Assembly (NCBI GenBank): GCA_022453515.1
Contig: JAJNNY010000098.1
Location: 1-64,000 of the forward strand
Length of the DNA stretch: 64,000 bases
DNA from: Astrocystis sublimbata
Taxonomy: Eukaryota > Ascomycota > Sordariomycetes > Xylariales > Xylariaceae
Direction: 5' to 3'
Made by a program: the position numbers and the translations under genes. The notes under the pieces were generated by a model. It had not been told where the DNA came from. It searched no databases and was given only the letters and a program-made list of their open reading frames with translations. How positions within the stretch are numbered: position 1 is the stretch's first letter; each line of letters starts with the position of its first letter. Positions 45,227 to 57,497 of the stretch are shown here, piece after piece.

Positions 45227-47686
45227 ATGATGCAGCCAGGCTACCGTCCCTACCCGCAGGGACAACCGATGGGGGTGCCACCACCGCAGCACCAGCAGCA
45301 CCATCAGCAGCAACAGCATCAACACAGGCAACATCCACGCCAGCACCAGCACCAGCACCAGCATCAGCTGCAGCAACAACAGCAGCAGCAGCAGGAGGAG
45401 GTGATGCATGCTGGGGGGCGGCGCGGGGGTATTGGTACGTACGATCTGTTTTGTTTCATATATCTGGGGTTGCGCAGTGACCCGTGAGCGAGGCAACTGC
45501 CGCCGTGACAGACAAGGTGAAGGTGGCCACTGGCCGTGATCCTTGCGCGGAGGGTTCTCGGGGCGATGGCGTGGGACCACGCGACTCGCACTGCACCTAC
45601 ATTTTACATTGTACAATCCGCAACCCGCAACCCGCCGAGCCCGCAATCTCCAGTCCCTCGCCCGAACCCACGCTTGTCATGGGCAAACCCCACAACGCGA
45701 CACACTTGTTGCTCCACTGCCCGTTCCTTGGCTCCGTTGACCGTGGCTCGTTGACCGTGGCTCGTGGCTCGTGGATCGTGGACCGTGTCTGGCCTGGGCT
45801 CAGTGAGCTTCTGCTTCTTTTCGCCGCCCTGCCTTTGTCCTGTCAGCCCATTGAAGGTCCCCGTATTATCCAGTAGTACCGCGGACCCGGCGCCTCCCCC
45901 GTCTCACCACCGTTCATTGTTGCCCACCGTTGCCCGCGGCTGCCCATTGTTACTACTTACTCCCCTGCGTGCTACCAATTTGTCCCTACCTAACCTTGGC
46001 GTGGTTTGGTTGTGTTGTACCCGCCTTGTCTGGACACTCATCGTCATATTTCCATCTCAATTCTTCCTACCTCTGAGCCCACCAATGCTCGAATTGCCCT
46101 CCTGATTGTCTGTAATGCAGGTTCCATATTAGCTACCCACCCGCTTCACCCTTTCAGCCAGACTCAGGCCCAGATCTCGAAACAGCAGCAGGAAGCCGTC
46201 ATGCAACACGAGATGGCTAAGCGCCGCGGCCGCAGGCCCACAGACAAGAACCTACCTGATGGTATCGACGATTGCGTGGTGGGCGATGTGGCGCAACAAT
46301 ACAGAGATCTGAGAGACTTCGAGCGACGCCTCGATGCGACTATGACAAGGAAGCGCCTCGATATCGTTGACGCTGTTACGCACAGCGCCAAGGTCCGTCT
46401 AGCATCGCAACAACCCGACTTTGCTGTTTTTGTTGCTAACCATGGCCACAACAGCGATGGAAGACACTTCGGATCTGGATTACCAACACGGCTCATGACC
46501 AAATCTGGCAGGGCAACGGCCTCAATGTCGATACCTTCGATTTCGATTCCAATACGGAATCTACCTACCATGTCAAGATCGAAGCCCGCCTCCTCGACGA
46601 TGACGATGACGACGACGAGGATCTCGATAACGACGAAGCCACCAAGCGCGCAGGGGATGGCTCGGACAACCCAGATCGAATGGACGAAGATGGCCCATCA
46701 GAACCACACCCCAAAGCCAAGAAACCCCCTCGATACCAATTCTCGCATTTCTTCAAGGCACTTCACGTCGATTTCCCGCCCAATCCAGCGGGTGTCGAGC
46801 AAAGCGTTGAATGGAAGAAGCCAGAGCGTGTCGGCGCATCGTCTAAGCTACCAGCTGCCGCCGACTTTGACGAGCTGACTTTCAAGCGCAACGGGGACGA
46901 GAATCTCAACATCACCATCAACCTTACCAGAGACGAGGATCCGGAGCGCTACGCGCTGAGCCCCCAACTCGAGGATATCGTTGACATGCGCGAGGCGACG
47001 CGACAAGAGATTGTCATGGGACTCTGGGAATACATCAAGATGATGGGTCTCCAGGAGGACGAAGAGAAGAGACACTTCCGCTGCGACGAGTTGCTACGAG
47101 GTGTAAGTCGTCACAACTAATCCAACAGGTTCACGTAACATGACTGACAGAAATCTAGGCTTTTGGTATTGAGACCGGCGTTATTCCCGCCCTCACAGAC
47201 TACATCACCCCTCATCTTCAACCCCTACCTCCAGTCCAGCTTCCCTACACCATTCGAGTCGACGAGGAGTTCCACAAGGACCCCAAGCCCACTGTTTACG
47301 ACGTCCGGGTACAAGTCGACGATCCTCTGCGGGACAAGATGCTTGCATTCCTGAACAACACAGGATACGCCAGCATGTTGAAGGAAGTTGCAGTGCTGGA
47401 TGAGCAGTTGGCGACGATTATCCAAGCCGTCCATGTGTCCAAGGCAAAGCACGATTTCCTCATATCCTTGAGCGATGATCCCGCGAATTTTGTGCGGACC
47501 TGGCTAAGCTCTCAGAAACGGGACCTCGAGGTCATCCTAGGCGAGGCAATGAGAGGCGGTGGCGAGGACGCAACCGGAGACGAGTGGCGCAAGGGCGGCA
47601 AGGATAGTGTCTGGGCCACCATCAATGCCCGTGAGAGTGTCAATGCTCTGCTCTCCAGAATGCCCACCTACCCGCAGCAGAGATAG
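45227..47686 (+). CDS. SNF12: SWI/SNF chromatin-remodelling subunit SNF12 (SWP73/BAF60)
   Basis: Four exons, 45227-45434, 46121-46392, 46455-47102 and 47159-47686, give 551 aa. Homologues join SWI/SNF or RSC complexes and help recruit them to promoters. Exon 1 is His/Gln-rich (QHQ and poly-Q runs encoded by CAG/CAC repeats at 45280-45395). The conserved block starts in exon 2, RRGRRPTDKNLPDGIDDCVV, and continues with YRDLRDFERRLDATMTRKRL. Exon 3 has RWKTLRIWITNTAHDQIWQG and an Asp-rich run, and FDELTFKRNGDENLNITINL; it leads into the SWIB domain (LSPQLEDIVDMREATRQEIV, MGLWEYIKMMGLQ, then CDELLRG, completed by AFGIETGVIP in exon 4). A C-terminal coiled coil follows. Intron 1 is unusually long (686 nt), and its acceptor is uncertain: a second acceptor at about 46160, paired with the next donor, also keeps frame. 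Confidence 0.9.
45280..45395 (+). repeat. CAG/CAC-rich microsatellite encoding Gln/His
   Basis: Interrupted CAG, CAC and CAT triplets in SNF12 exon 1; encodes mixed Q/H and a final run of eight Q. Prone to length change. Confidence 0.9.
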
Positions 47687-48338
47687 TGGTCTGACCTATT
47701 TCTGTCGGACATGGGGCCTGATGTTACTGCGATTGTGTTGGGCTGTATCCCGTGGAGTACGGCGAAATGTTTACTGGGGAAGACGTGTTCCTCGCTGGCT
47801 GATTCAAAAAGCAAGACCTGTATGGCGGCGTTTCAGGAGGGTTTTCGTTGCTTGTACCAATCAATCACTGAGGAGGAGGTAATACCCATTTGTCGAGCTG
47901 AAGGGTCACTTGTACTTATTATGTAGTCACACCCATTTCTCATGCCACTGCAGTGTGTTAGGTACTCATTCTGTGATTTATCCCCGAATGTTCAAAAAAA
48001 AAAATCGGTGATAACTGGAATGGAACTACCTAACAAGCTCTAGATAAGTCCGAATGCTTCCTAAGTCCGTAAGACCCGGGCCAACAACACAAGGACAAGC
48101 TTGGCGTTGCCTTGTTGTAAGCTGTATACATAAATAAGAAGGGAGCCGTGAAGGAGTCGTGGAAAGCAGTGGCAGGTTTGCAAACAACCACGTACGAATG
48201 TGTATGTAATACATCATCTACCCACTTACATCCAAACTCCAGCTTTATAGCGGGGTACTGCACATATAATACGTCGTCCCATCTGCCAACCAACATACTC
48301 ATTTATACAAAGAAAAGCGACGAGAATCGAGATACAAA
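47687..48338. other. Intergenic, SNF12 to dehydrogenase gene
   Basis: 3' UTR of SNF12, an A run at 47995, then the promoter of the dehydrogenase gene, which ends in GAATCGAGATACAAA directly before the start. No gene seen. Confidence 0.55.
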
Positions 48339-49632
48339 ATGTCGGCAGTATACTCCAGTGGAAACACGGCTGTGATTACCGGCGGCGCCTCGGGCATCGG
48401 TCTGGCGCTCACCAAGAAATGTGTCGGGCATGGAATGCGTGTGCTGGTCGTCGACTGGGATGAGAAGAGCCTCGAGGCGGCAAAGTCGGCTCTTGGCGAT
48501 CAGGTCTGCACTATCAGGACTGATGTTAGTGATGTTGGGGCTTGGGGTGCTGTTAAGGATAAGGCTGTGAAGGAGTTTGGAGGTGAGTTGTTGTCATGAT
48601 TTTATTTATACCTTGTGTTATATTGCGTCTTGTTGGCTGCTGGCTTCATCGGATGCCATGCCACATCAGGACTCCTATACTCACCTGCACAATGTGACCT
48701 CTGCCTCCTATAAATGTCCTTTGGACAGAGCATATATCTCATCTCCATCCAAAACTAAACCTCAAGCTACTTACCTACCCAGCTAACCACTCCCACCAAA
48801 TCGAACAGGCAAGATCAACCTCCTAGCTCTCAACGCAGGCGTCGGCGGCAAAGTGTCCTTCGCAGACGCCGACACGTCAGGGTTCCAGAAGATCCTCAAC
48901 ACCAACCTCTTCGGCGTGGTCAACGGGATATCGACGCTGCTGCCGCTCGTGAAAGAGACCTCGCCGGCGGCGGTCGTCATCACGGGGAGCAAGCAGGGCA
49001 TTACGAATCCGCCTGGCAACCCGGCTTATAACGCTAGTATGTGACCTCCTTCCCCCTTTCTATACTTGAGAGATTTGTTGGATGGAGATTATGGTTCGCC
49101 AGCATTCGGGTTATTGTGATTTGACTAATTGTGTCGTGTCATACAGGCAAGGCCGCTGTGAAAACACTGGCCGAACACCTCTCTTACGACCTCGCCACGT
49201 CCCATCCCGCTATCTCGGTGCACTTGCTTGTGCCGGGGTGGACGTGGACGCCGCTTGCTGGCGCTGCTGGCGGAGGCGAGAAGCCTGCTGCTGCTGTACG
49301 TACCTACCTACTATTATTACATCCTCGTTTCCATCCCATCACTTAAATCCTCCCTATACTACTGATCTCTCTCTATCTAAACTGTCCCAATGTGTGCCTG
49401 ACTAATCCTGACACAACAACAGTGGTCACCGGAGCAAGTCGTCGACTATCTGGAGAAGAAGATGGCCGAGAAGCAGTTCTGGGTGCTGTGCCCGGACAAC
49501 GACGTCACGGAGGACATGGACAAGCGCCGGATGCAGTGGAACACGAACGACGCGCTGCTGGGCCGGCCGCCGCTGAGCCGCTGGAGAGAGGAGTTTAAGC
49601 AGGAGTTCAACGAGTTCATGGAGAAGAAGTAG
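48339..49632 (+). CDS. Short-chain dehydrogenase/reductase (SDR family)
   Basis: Four exons, 48339-48582, 48809-49036, 49147-49295 and 49423-49632, give 276 aa. NAD(P)-dependent oxidoreductase of the classical SDR fold. The cofactor motif TGGASGIG is at residues ~14-21 and an acidic residue follows strand 2 (VVDWDEKSL), which favours NAD(H). LNAG is the stabilising motif; VITGSKQG gives the catalytic Ser, and YNASKAAV the catalytic Tyr and Lys (the Tyr-Lys pair is rebuilt across intron 2). LVPGWTWTPLAG is the post-active-site loop. The C-terminal tail with WSPEQVVDYLEKKMAEKQFW differs from common sugar or ketone SDRs. Substrate unknown. The introns (226, 110 and 127 nt) are longer than elsewhere in the window. 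No secondary-metabolite genes lie beside it. Confidence 0.88.
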
Positions 49633-50079
49633 ATCCAACTATGAGCTGCGATTGCTGTGCTACTCTCAATTTTCATGTGAGATAAAGGGGCTACACATTG
49701 AGATCGTAGTCCACGCATAGTACAATGAATGAGACGTGGGCATTACGAGAACAATTTTCAATGACTATGTGTATGCGCCAGCATACAGACTGCGAATGAC
49801 CGAGAGCAGTCTATGCGCCCTGAACGATAAATACATCAGCGTTTCTACTACCGCTGAAAGCCTTCCTGAACGCCTAGCTGCATTTATATATATGCATGTA
49901 ATCGCCACTGTAAAAGCGCTTCCTCCCATGTGCCTGCTCATTGGGTCACTTGGTACCCTTGGCAGTGATAACCGTTACTACTCATGCTCAGCATTTCTGG
50001 TTTTTCATCTTTCCATGCTGAGCCTTACCTCCAACCTCTTAAGATGTATACATGAATGATATTCCCCGCCTATTTATCA
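49633..50079. other. Intergenic between convergent genes
   Basis: 3' regions of the dehydrogenase and Mo25 genes. Nothing else seen. Confidence 0.55.
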
Positions 50080-51459
50080 TCATACAGGCTGAGGCTGACG
50101 TGTGGGTGGTATGGGGTTCGGGGGCATATTCCTGATCTGCTTGATGAGGAACTCCCTCTCGTCGATGAACTGCTCGTCGTCGGTGCGGTCCTCGAGGAAG
50201 TGGGAGAGGAAGTTGAGGAGCTTGTCGCGGTTCATGAGCAGGATCTTCTGGACGGCGACGGACTTGTGGGGGTTGGCGACGAAGACCTTGAAGACGTGGA
50301 AGCCCTCGTACTGCACCATCTTGCGGTCGCTGCGCAGCAGGTTCATGCAGATCTTGAGGTGCTCGCCGCGGTCAACATAGGCCGTCATAACGTTGTAGTT
50401 GGACCGGTCGAGCAGGATCTCGCCCAGCAGTTTGATCGACTGCCGTTTGGTCACGTAGCTATTGGACTGCACCAGGATGCTGTTGTACTTGTCGAAGAAC
50501 AGCTCGAAGTTGACGGCGAGGTACCGCGGCACGAGCTCTTTATGCTTAGTTAAGAGTTCCTGTCCGTCACACCCCCTATTAGCACGCAAACCTCAGAATA
50601 TACGGACCTAGTGGTCAGGGGAGAGTGAGAGGAGTGTGTCGCACCCGAAACGTGGTAAAAGCATCCGCGGCGACCTCGAAGGAGCTCTTGTCGATCCACT
50701 CGAAGAAGCGCCAGAAGACGCCATTCCCCGTCTGTGGCCGTTCCCGGTCAATAGCCGTGACCCCCTTCAAGCTCGACCCCGGTTGTTCGCCGTCGTCGTA
50801 GAGGATGATGGCCGCCGCCGCCTCGCTCTTCAGCACCTCCCGCAGGACGGTGCCGGCCGGTGTCGCGCTCTCCTTGTGCTCGTAGCCCCGACATAGCTCG
50901 AGCAGGACCTCGGGGCGGTTGTTGACAACGTAGCTCAGTGCGACGGGATCTGTCTTGGGCGATGCTGTGGGGAGTCGGAATCGGAGGACGTAGGAGAATA
51001 TGACTTGGGTGTCTTTGCGGGCTTCGAAGGGCAGGCGGTGGAGGTTCTGGGCGAGCAGGAATAGGAGGTCCTCTTCTATCAGACCGGTGACTAGTAAATA
51101 GACTTGTTCTGGTGTGCTCTCGTACTCTGCTCATTCGATTGGGTAACTGTTAGCTAGCTTGCGACTCCTGGGACTTGGTATTTCTAAGGCTTGAGGTTGA
51201 GGGTATGGCTTCGTACCTGGCATGCCTTGCAGGGCCAACTTCATCTGGTTGAGGACTTTGGCCAATTCCTCGGCCTGGTCATGGGAAGAACACGGTTAGT
51301 GCTCGGCGTTCGAGGGAGAACCAAAGTAGGTGGCCTGGTGGCTTGGGTTACCTTTGCAGGACCGCCGGGGCCGTCGAGCCGCAGAACATGTTCTTTGGCT
51401 TGCTTGGACAGATCGATGGTGTTTGTCCGAGTTCGGCCCCTCCCAAATAAGAACGCCAT
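50080..51459 (-). CDS. hymA: Mo25-like protein (HymA/Hym1)
   Basis: Four exons on the minus strand: 51352-51459, 51217-51274, 50645-51126 and 50080-50559, giving 375 aa. Mo25 proteins are armadillo-like helical scaffolds that activate STE20/GCK-type kinases. In fungi HymA/Hym1 works in the RAM/MOR network with an NDR kinase for polarity and, in Aspergillus, conidiophore development. Visible blocks: MAFLFGRGRTRTNTIDLSKQ at the N-terminus, AEELAKVLNQMKLALQGMP, EYESTPEQVYLLVTGLI, FWRFFEWIDKSSFEVAADAF, and ELLTKHKELVPRYLAVNFEL continuing into SNYVMTAYV-like and YEGFHVFKVFVANP repeats. Typical length for the family. All introns are GT/AG; intron 1 is 77 nt, intron 2 is 90 nt and intron 3 is 85 nt. 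The gene is convergent with the SDR gene and divergent from ILS1 (1.1 kb apart). Confidence 0.92.
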
Positions 51460-52585
51460 GGTGAGTTATTGTTGGTGAAATTGGGCGCCTGGATCACTGG
51501 TATGTTGGATGGATGCGACAAGCCGTGGGCCAAGTGGTGCAGTGTAAGTGAATTTGGCGACCAACGAAAAGAATGTCTGTCTCTATGTCGAATTTGTATT
51601 TCGATGCTCGTTTGTATGACAGGTGCCACTTCTGGTTCCAGACGAGGCAAACAAACAAAATTAATGAGAGTTTATATTTAGACGTGGAACGTCATGGCCC
51701 CCAGATTCTAGACAAAGGAGAGAGACAAGTCAAGACAAGACGAGACTCGGGGCTGGCTGTGTCTCGTTGGAGGATTCGAACAAGTAAGGTACCCAGGTAG
51801 CCCACCACAACACATAGACGTTCAATTATTACTTCTCAATGCCGCAATTGATTGCCCTAGGTTAGGTCGGCTCGACTCCTGGTTTAATGACACCGGCTGG
51901 GAGGTTAAGTTGGTAGTCAATGCAAGTTGCCAAGGGTTGCTCGGGCCCATTGGCCGCATGGAATGTTTGTTTACACATGGTGCAAGCCAGCCCAGCCAGA
52001 CCAGCACAGGCTGCCCAGGGGACTGACTAGAACCCTCAGCTGCACGACAACCCAACCGCCCCAGCTTGGCCCCTAGCACCTTGCCACGAGCCAGAGCGGG
52101 CCTGACCTCCAGCTAACCCTTTTCCAGGTGCTTGCCTATCTTGGCTTAACGTCATCGAACAGGCAGAATAATAGCCTACGTCTCTAAAATCTCTAGGCTA
52201 CAACAGATAATTGAAGCAGATTGGGGGGGAGGAGGTATTCCAGTCAGCTAGTCTCTCAGCATCCAGCTCTAGTCTAGATTGGGCAAGCTCGCGGGGTGGC
52301 TTAGAATTTATAATTCTTTGCGGCACAGCGCAGGGGCAGGCACAAGCGCAAAGTCCAAGTTGGACCCCGCGATTAGTGTCCCTGGCAAAAAGTGCCCCGC
52401 GGTCGGATCTGGGCAACTGGTTGACTCCCTCAGGCTCTAGGGCTGCGACTGTGACTCAAGATTACCTACAGAGCACCTGAGCCTGCATTTAGAATCCAAA
52501 CAGCATCTAATTGCTGGTGCTGGGCAATTTTGCGAATAGTCGCCTGCTTCGTTGATCTCTCCAGCCCGCAGTGACGCACCTCGCA
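51460..52585. promoter_or_regulatory. Divergent region between hymA and ILS1
   Basis: 1.1 kb between opposite starts. Contains GTACCCAGGTAGCC (about 51789) and a tract rich in CCAGCCCAGC-type repeats (51986-52010). Presumed promoters; no gene seen. Confidence 0.5.
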
Positions 52586-55500
52586 ATGTCCATCGACTTT
52601 CCCAAGGCCGAGGTGGCCGTCATTGAGAAATGGCGCGAGATCAAGGCCTTCGAGCGCCAGGTCAGTGCCATTGACCCCCCAGAGATGTTCGAGATGTGCG
52701 GTTCTGTGGCTTTCCTTTTGCTAATGCGCATGCGATGCCCAGGTCGAGCTTTCCAAGGACAAGCCGCGCTACACTTTCTATGATGGCCCTCCCTTCGCCA
52801 CGGGTCTGCCGCATTACGGCCATCTCCTTGCTTCCACAATCAAGGACATCATCCCCAGATATTGGTCCATGAAAGGTCGCCATGTCGAGCGAAGGAAAGC
52901 AATCCGATCTCCGAGATTCCCGCCACGATGACTAACGTGTTGAATAGATTTGGCTGGGATACACACGGAATTCCCATCGAGCACGAGATCGACAAGAAAT
53001 TCGGTATATCCGGCAAGGCCGCAGTCGAGAAGTTTGGCCTGGCCAACTACAATGAGGAATGCCGCTCCATCGTCATGCGATACCGTGAGGAATGGCGCCA
53101 TACCATCGAGAGGCTTGGTCGGTGGATTGATTTCGATAATGACTACAAGGTTGGCTCACTCCTATGTTTGTCTAGTATGGCTTGTAGGGCCGTATGCTGA
53201 CTTTGTCCCAGACAATGGACTCGAGTTTTATGGAAAGGTATTTCACTCCAAAGTTCTCCAAAATGAGGGCAAAATGTTTTAACATGTCAAAAGTGAATGG
53301 TGGATCTTCAAACAGCTGTTTGACAAGGGCATGGTCTACCAAGGACACAGGGTCATGCCCTACTCGACCGGCATGACAACTGCCCTGAGTAACTTCGAGG
53401 CAAACCAAAACTACCAAGATGTCACCGACCCGGCTGTTGTTATCAGCTTCCCCTTAGTATCAGACCCTAAGACCCACCTTCTGGCCTGGACGACGACACC
53501 TTGGACCCTACCTACCAATCTCGCCCTCGCAACGCATCCTGACTTCGAATATGTCAAAATCCTCGACGAAAAGTCCGGAAACCATTACATCCTTTTGGAG
53601 AAGTTGTTGTCAACCCTCTACAAAGATGTGAAAAAGGCAAAATTCAAGATTGTGGAAAAGCTAAAGGGGAAAGACATGAACGGCTGGAAATACGAGCCAC
53701 TTTTCGATTATTTCGAAGCCGAGTTCAAAGACGTCGCATTTAAAGTCGTCAACGCAACGTATGTTACCGACGATTCCGGAACGGGCATTGTCCACCAAGC
53801 TCCGGCTTATGGTGAAGACGATTATGAGGTCGCAAAAGCCAACGGCGTTATCGACGAGACTCGCGCGCCCCCTGATCCCGTCAATGATCTCGGCATCTAC
53901 AACGAGACCGTTCGTGACTTTGCTGGCATGTATATCAAGGATGCAGATAGGTCCATTATCAAACACCTGAAAGAAAAGAACCGGGTTGTGGTCGATTCGC
54001 AATTTAAGCATTCGTACCCCATGTGCCCGCGTACCGACAAGCCGCTCATCTACCGCGCTGTTCCGTCCTGGTTCATCCGCATCCCCGAGATTGTCCCACA
54101 GATGATGAAGAACATCGAGGATATGCGATGGACCCCAAGTTTCGTCAAGGACAACCGGTTCGGCAATTGGATCCAGAACGCGCGCGATTGGAACGTTTCC
54201 AGGAATCGATACTGGGGTACTCCTATCCCTCTATGGGTCAGCGACGACATGAGCGAGAGGATCTGCATTGGTTCCATTGAAGAGCTGAAGGAGCTCAGTG
54301 GGTATAAAGGCGAGATCACGGATCTCCACCGCCATCACATTGACGATATCACCATTCCCAGCAAGACAGGCAAAGGTGTACTTCGACGCGTAGAAGAAGT
54401 ATTTGACTGCTGGTTCGAATCAGGAAGTATGCCATATTCCAGCCAGCACTACCCCTTCGAGAACAAGGAGAAATTTGCCGAGAGCTTTCCCGGTGACTTT
54501 ATTGCCGAGGGTTTAGAGTAAGTTTTCGAAGTATCCTATCATAACTGATCGAAATAACTTACATGGTGCGGCAGTCAAACACGAGGATGGTTTTACACAC
54601 TACTTGTGCTAGGAACACACCTCTTCGGCGTTTCACCGTTCAAGAACTGTGTAGTCAATGGAATTGTCCTGGCAGAGGATGGAAAGAAGATGTCCAAGCG
54701 ACTGAAAAACTACCCCGACCCGGGAATCATCATGGAGAAATACGGTTCAGATGCGCTGCGACTCTACATGATCAACTCGCCAGTTGTCCGTGCCGAGCCC
54801 CTGCGTTTTAAGGAGTCCGGAGTGAAGGAGGTGGTCCAAAAGGTTCTCCTGCCCCTGTGGAACAGTTACAAGTTCTTCGAAGGTCAGGTTGCGCTGCTGA
54901 AAAAGATCGAAGGGAAAGACTATCTGTTTCACCCCAAGATGGAAAGCTCCAACACAAATGTCATGGACCGTTGGATCCTTGCGAGTTGCCAAAGTCTGTT
55001 GCAATTTGTAAACGAAGAAATGGAAGGCTACCGCCTGTACACTGTCGTCCCAAGGCTTCTGGGGCTCATTGACAACACAACAAACTGGTACATTCGATTT
55101 AACAGAAAAAGATTAAAGGGTGAATATGGCCTCGATGATACTATCCACGCACTCAACACACTCTTCGAAGTTCTCTTCACTCTATGCAAGGGCTTAGCAC
55201 CCTTCACTCCTTTTATCACAGAAACTATCTACTCGAAACTGCTGCCTCATATCCCCAAGGATCTACAGGGCGAGGATTCTCGAAGTGTCCACTTCCTTCC
55301 TTACCCTAGTGTACGACAGGAACTGTTCGACACCGAGATCGAGCGTAGAGTTTCTCGTATGCAAAAGGTTATTGAACTCGCGAGAGTATCTCGTGAGCGC
55401 CGCACCATCGGTCTCAAGACACCACTCAAGACCCTGGTGGTTATCCACTCTGACCCGGAATACTTGTCAGATGTCAAATCTCTTGAGAACTACATCACGG

Positions 55501-56135
55501 AAGAGCTGAACATCCGAGACCTCGTGTTGACATCTGACGAGGCGAAATACAACGTACAGTACTCAGTGGTAGCTGACTGGCCAGTACTTGGCAAGAAGCT
55601 ACGAAAGGATCTGGCGCGGGTCAAGAAGGCACTGCCAAATGTGACCAGCGACGAAGTGAAGGAATACAACAAAGCAAAGTTCATCATGGTTGACGGAATC
55701 AGACTTGAAGAGGGTGATCTACGTGTCAAGCGCGAGCTCAAGCAAGACGAAGGTGCTCAGACTCTCGAGCCGAACACCGACAACGACGTTCTCACCATCC
55801 TTGACGCTGCCATCTACCCGGAACTGGCGGAGGAAGGTATCGCGCGAGAGATCATCAACCGCGTGCAGCGTCTGCGGAAGAAGGTCGGCCTCCAGCCTAC
55901 GGATGACGTGAAGATGGAGTACAAGGTCTTGTCGGACCCCGAGGACATTGGTCTGTTGAAGGTGTTCAAGAGCCAGGAGCAGGCGTTTGTCAAGGTTCTA
56001 AGGAGGCCGCTTGATAAGCATGAGGTTACGCAGGTGGATGGCGAGATCCCTAACGAAAAGCAGGAGGGCATCATCACAGAAGAGGAACAGGAAGTACAAA
56101 AGGCGACTTTCTTGCTTCGGTTGCTGAAGCTATAG
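52586..56135 (+). CDS. ILS1: Isoleucyl-tRNA synthetase, cytosolic (class I)
   Basis: Six exons, 52586-52660, 52743-52894, 52948-53149, 53212-53237, 53294-54517 and 54575-56135, give 1079 aa, the length of the eukaryotic cytosolic enzyme. It charges tRNA-Ile and edits mischarged valine. [20 protein letters not shown] contains the HIGH motif as [23 protein letters not shown] follows. The CP1 editing domain spans ~240-460 with [14 protein letters not shown] and [29 protein letters not shown] is the KMSKS motif. The anticodon-binding helical domain and a eukaryotic C-terminal extension complete it. Intron 2 (52895-52947) must start after CGAAG to give the conserved [12 protein letters not shown], but its first bases are GA, not GT (GAAAGC), while the branch site ACTAAC and TAG acceptor are normal. 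This is either a rare GA-AG intron or one wrong base. The other introns are GT/AG. Confidence 0.93.
52895..52947 (+). other. Apparent GA-AG intron in ILS1
   Basis: 53 nt. Donor GAAAGC instead of GTAAGC-like; branch ACTAAC and acceptor GAATAG are present. Reading through meets an in-frame TGA, and no alternative GT or GC donor restores the [12 protein letters not shown] frame. Confidence 0.75.
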
Positions 56136-56421
56136 ATACCTTGGTAGACTATGTATGTTAGGGAAACCTAGCCGGATAGTACGGGAATGTTGACCTTGTA
56201 AAAGACGTTGCTTTCATTCAGAAAGGTAGCTAGCTCACTCATACGCCCGACATCGTCAACTTGTGATTCTCTTGGACCTGAATGGAAAAGCGGATTCTAG
56301 ATGAACGCTCGACGTGTCTAATGATATGTAGCCGTTTCTATGTGTCTCATCCTTGGAAGGTCAATAGGTTCGAAAGACTGTATTTAAATTTTGTCTATTG
56401 ATAAATGAGGACCCGATACTT

Positions 56422-56735
56422 TCATTTTGTTTTTTTCGCGTGCTTCTATGCGAAAGATTAACATCATGAGTATTGACCATTGGACCGGCGGGGAACTTAC
56501 TAAGTAACAGTCTTTCAGCTTCATGAACTCACTGGCACATTTGTCCTTATGAACCGCATTGAAATCCGCCACGATGCATTTCCCGTAGACAGCGGCCTGT
56601 AATGTTGGTTTGATCGTATTAGTGATGTTCAATTTGCTATCAACACCGAGGGCAAGTGCAGCAAAGGCATACCTCAGGGGAACACTGCGAGACCGTGGCT
56701 GCAAACTTCTGGATTGGACGTGTGCGGGGCTGCAT
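56422..56735 (-). CDS. Small twin-CX9C protein, NDUFAF8-like complex I assembly factor
   Basis: Three small exons on the minus strand, 56673-56735, 56501-56596 and 56422-56445, give only 60 aa, split by introns of 76 and 55 nt. The start is MQPRTRPIQKFAATVSQ. Four cysteines (residues 18, 28, 41, 51) form two CX9C pairs, the signature of Mia40-dependent proteins of the mitochondrial intermembrane space. The order SQCSPEAAVYGKC ... DKCASEFMKLKDC ... KHAKKTK closely parallels human NDUFAF8 (C17orf89), which with NDUFAF5 matures the complex I subunit NDUFS7. All splice joins are GT/AG and keep frame. The gene is too small for ordinary open-frame scans. Function is inferred from this resemblance. 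Confidence 0.8.
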
Positions 56736-57497
56736 GTCGGGGAACGATCTAGGTAGTTACGGTATGTACGTAGCCCAAGGAACTGAGGTTTAATAGGAAA
56801 GTCAGGAAAGTAGGTAAGATCTTGGGTTTTCAAGACCAGGTGTTGACGATTAGACTCGTTGATATGCATAAAATTAGAGTTGGGATTTGTTGATGACCTC
56901 AGAGTTGTTCTTAGAAGAGTGGGATGCTCGAGGTACATTCATGATGCAGTCAATTAAACATTCTCAGGTGTGGGCTACAGCGAAGCCATGATAGAGAGCA
57001 CAAAGTTGTGATGTATACAGTAGCTGGGTGATAAAACACTGTATACGTACTGTATGCCGATCCATTGGGGACCCGGCGGGACCAGCCGCGGGTTCAATCG
57101 CGACGCAGACGCGCCTCACTTTGATATCCCTCCCCCCTTCTTTCTCCCACTCAAGACAACTCGTTGCTGAATTGCTACTTCTCCAAACCGACTCCGCTTT
57201 TGCACGCTTTTTGTTCGCTGATCTTTTGTTGCGCGTTTTGCACCTTCCTCAAACCTCAAACTCTTGATTTAAAGCGAAGCGACGCAACTGCTACGTACAA
57301 TAAAATAAAACGAAGACGACTGCGCAAGCAAGGCATTGAACTTCACAATGCGCCTTCCGCACTTCTTTACGACGACCGGCTCTGCTTGCGACTAGAATTC
57401 GCTGCAGTTCCTTACATTCACAGACAACAACACCCGGGAATGCACAACCACTTGGACCTCCGACCACAGCTTCCCATGCGACGCCGGCACCTCCGAT
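56736..57497. promoter_or_regulatory. Divergent region between the CX9C gene and SFI1
   Basis: 762 bp. The part nearest SFI1 is pyrimidine-rich (CTCCCCCCTTCTTTCTCCCA at about 57130) and followed by a CA-rich leader. No gene seen. Confidence 0.5.

Noticed and set aside
52891..52900. GC-AG alternative donor at 52899 in ILS1
   Set aside because: It breaks the frame with the only acceptor at 52946-52947.
57055..57115. GGTTCAATC-like T-loop near a GC-rich stretch as a possible tRNA
   Set aside because: No matching acceptor and anticodon stems could be formed by eye; the same for other GTTCGA-like words in the window.
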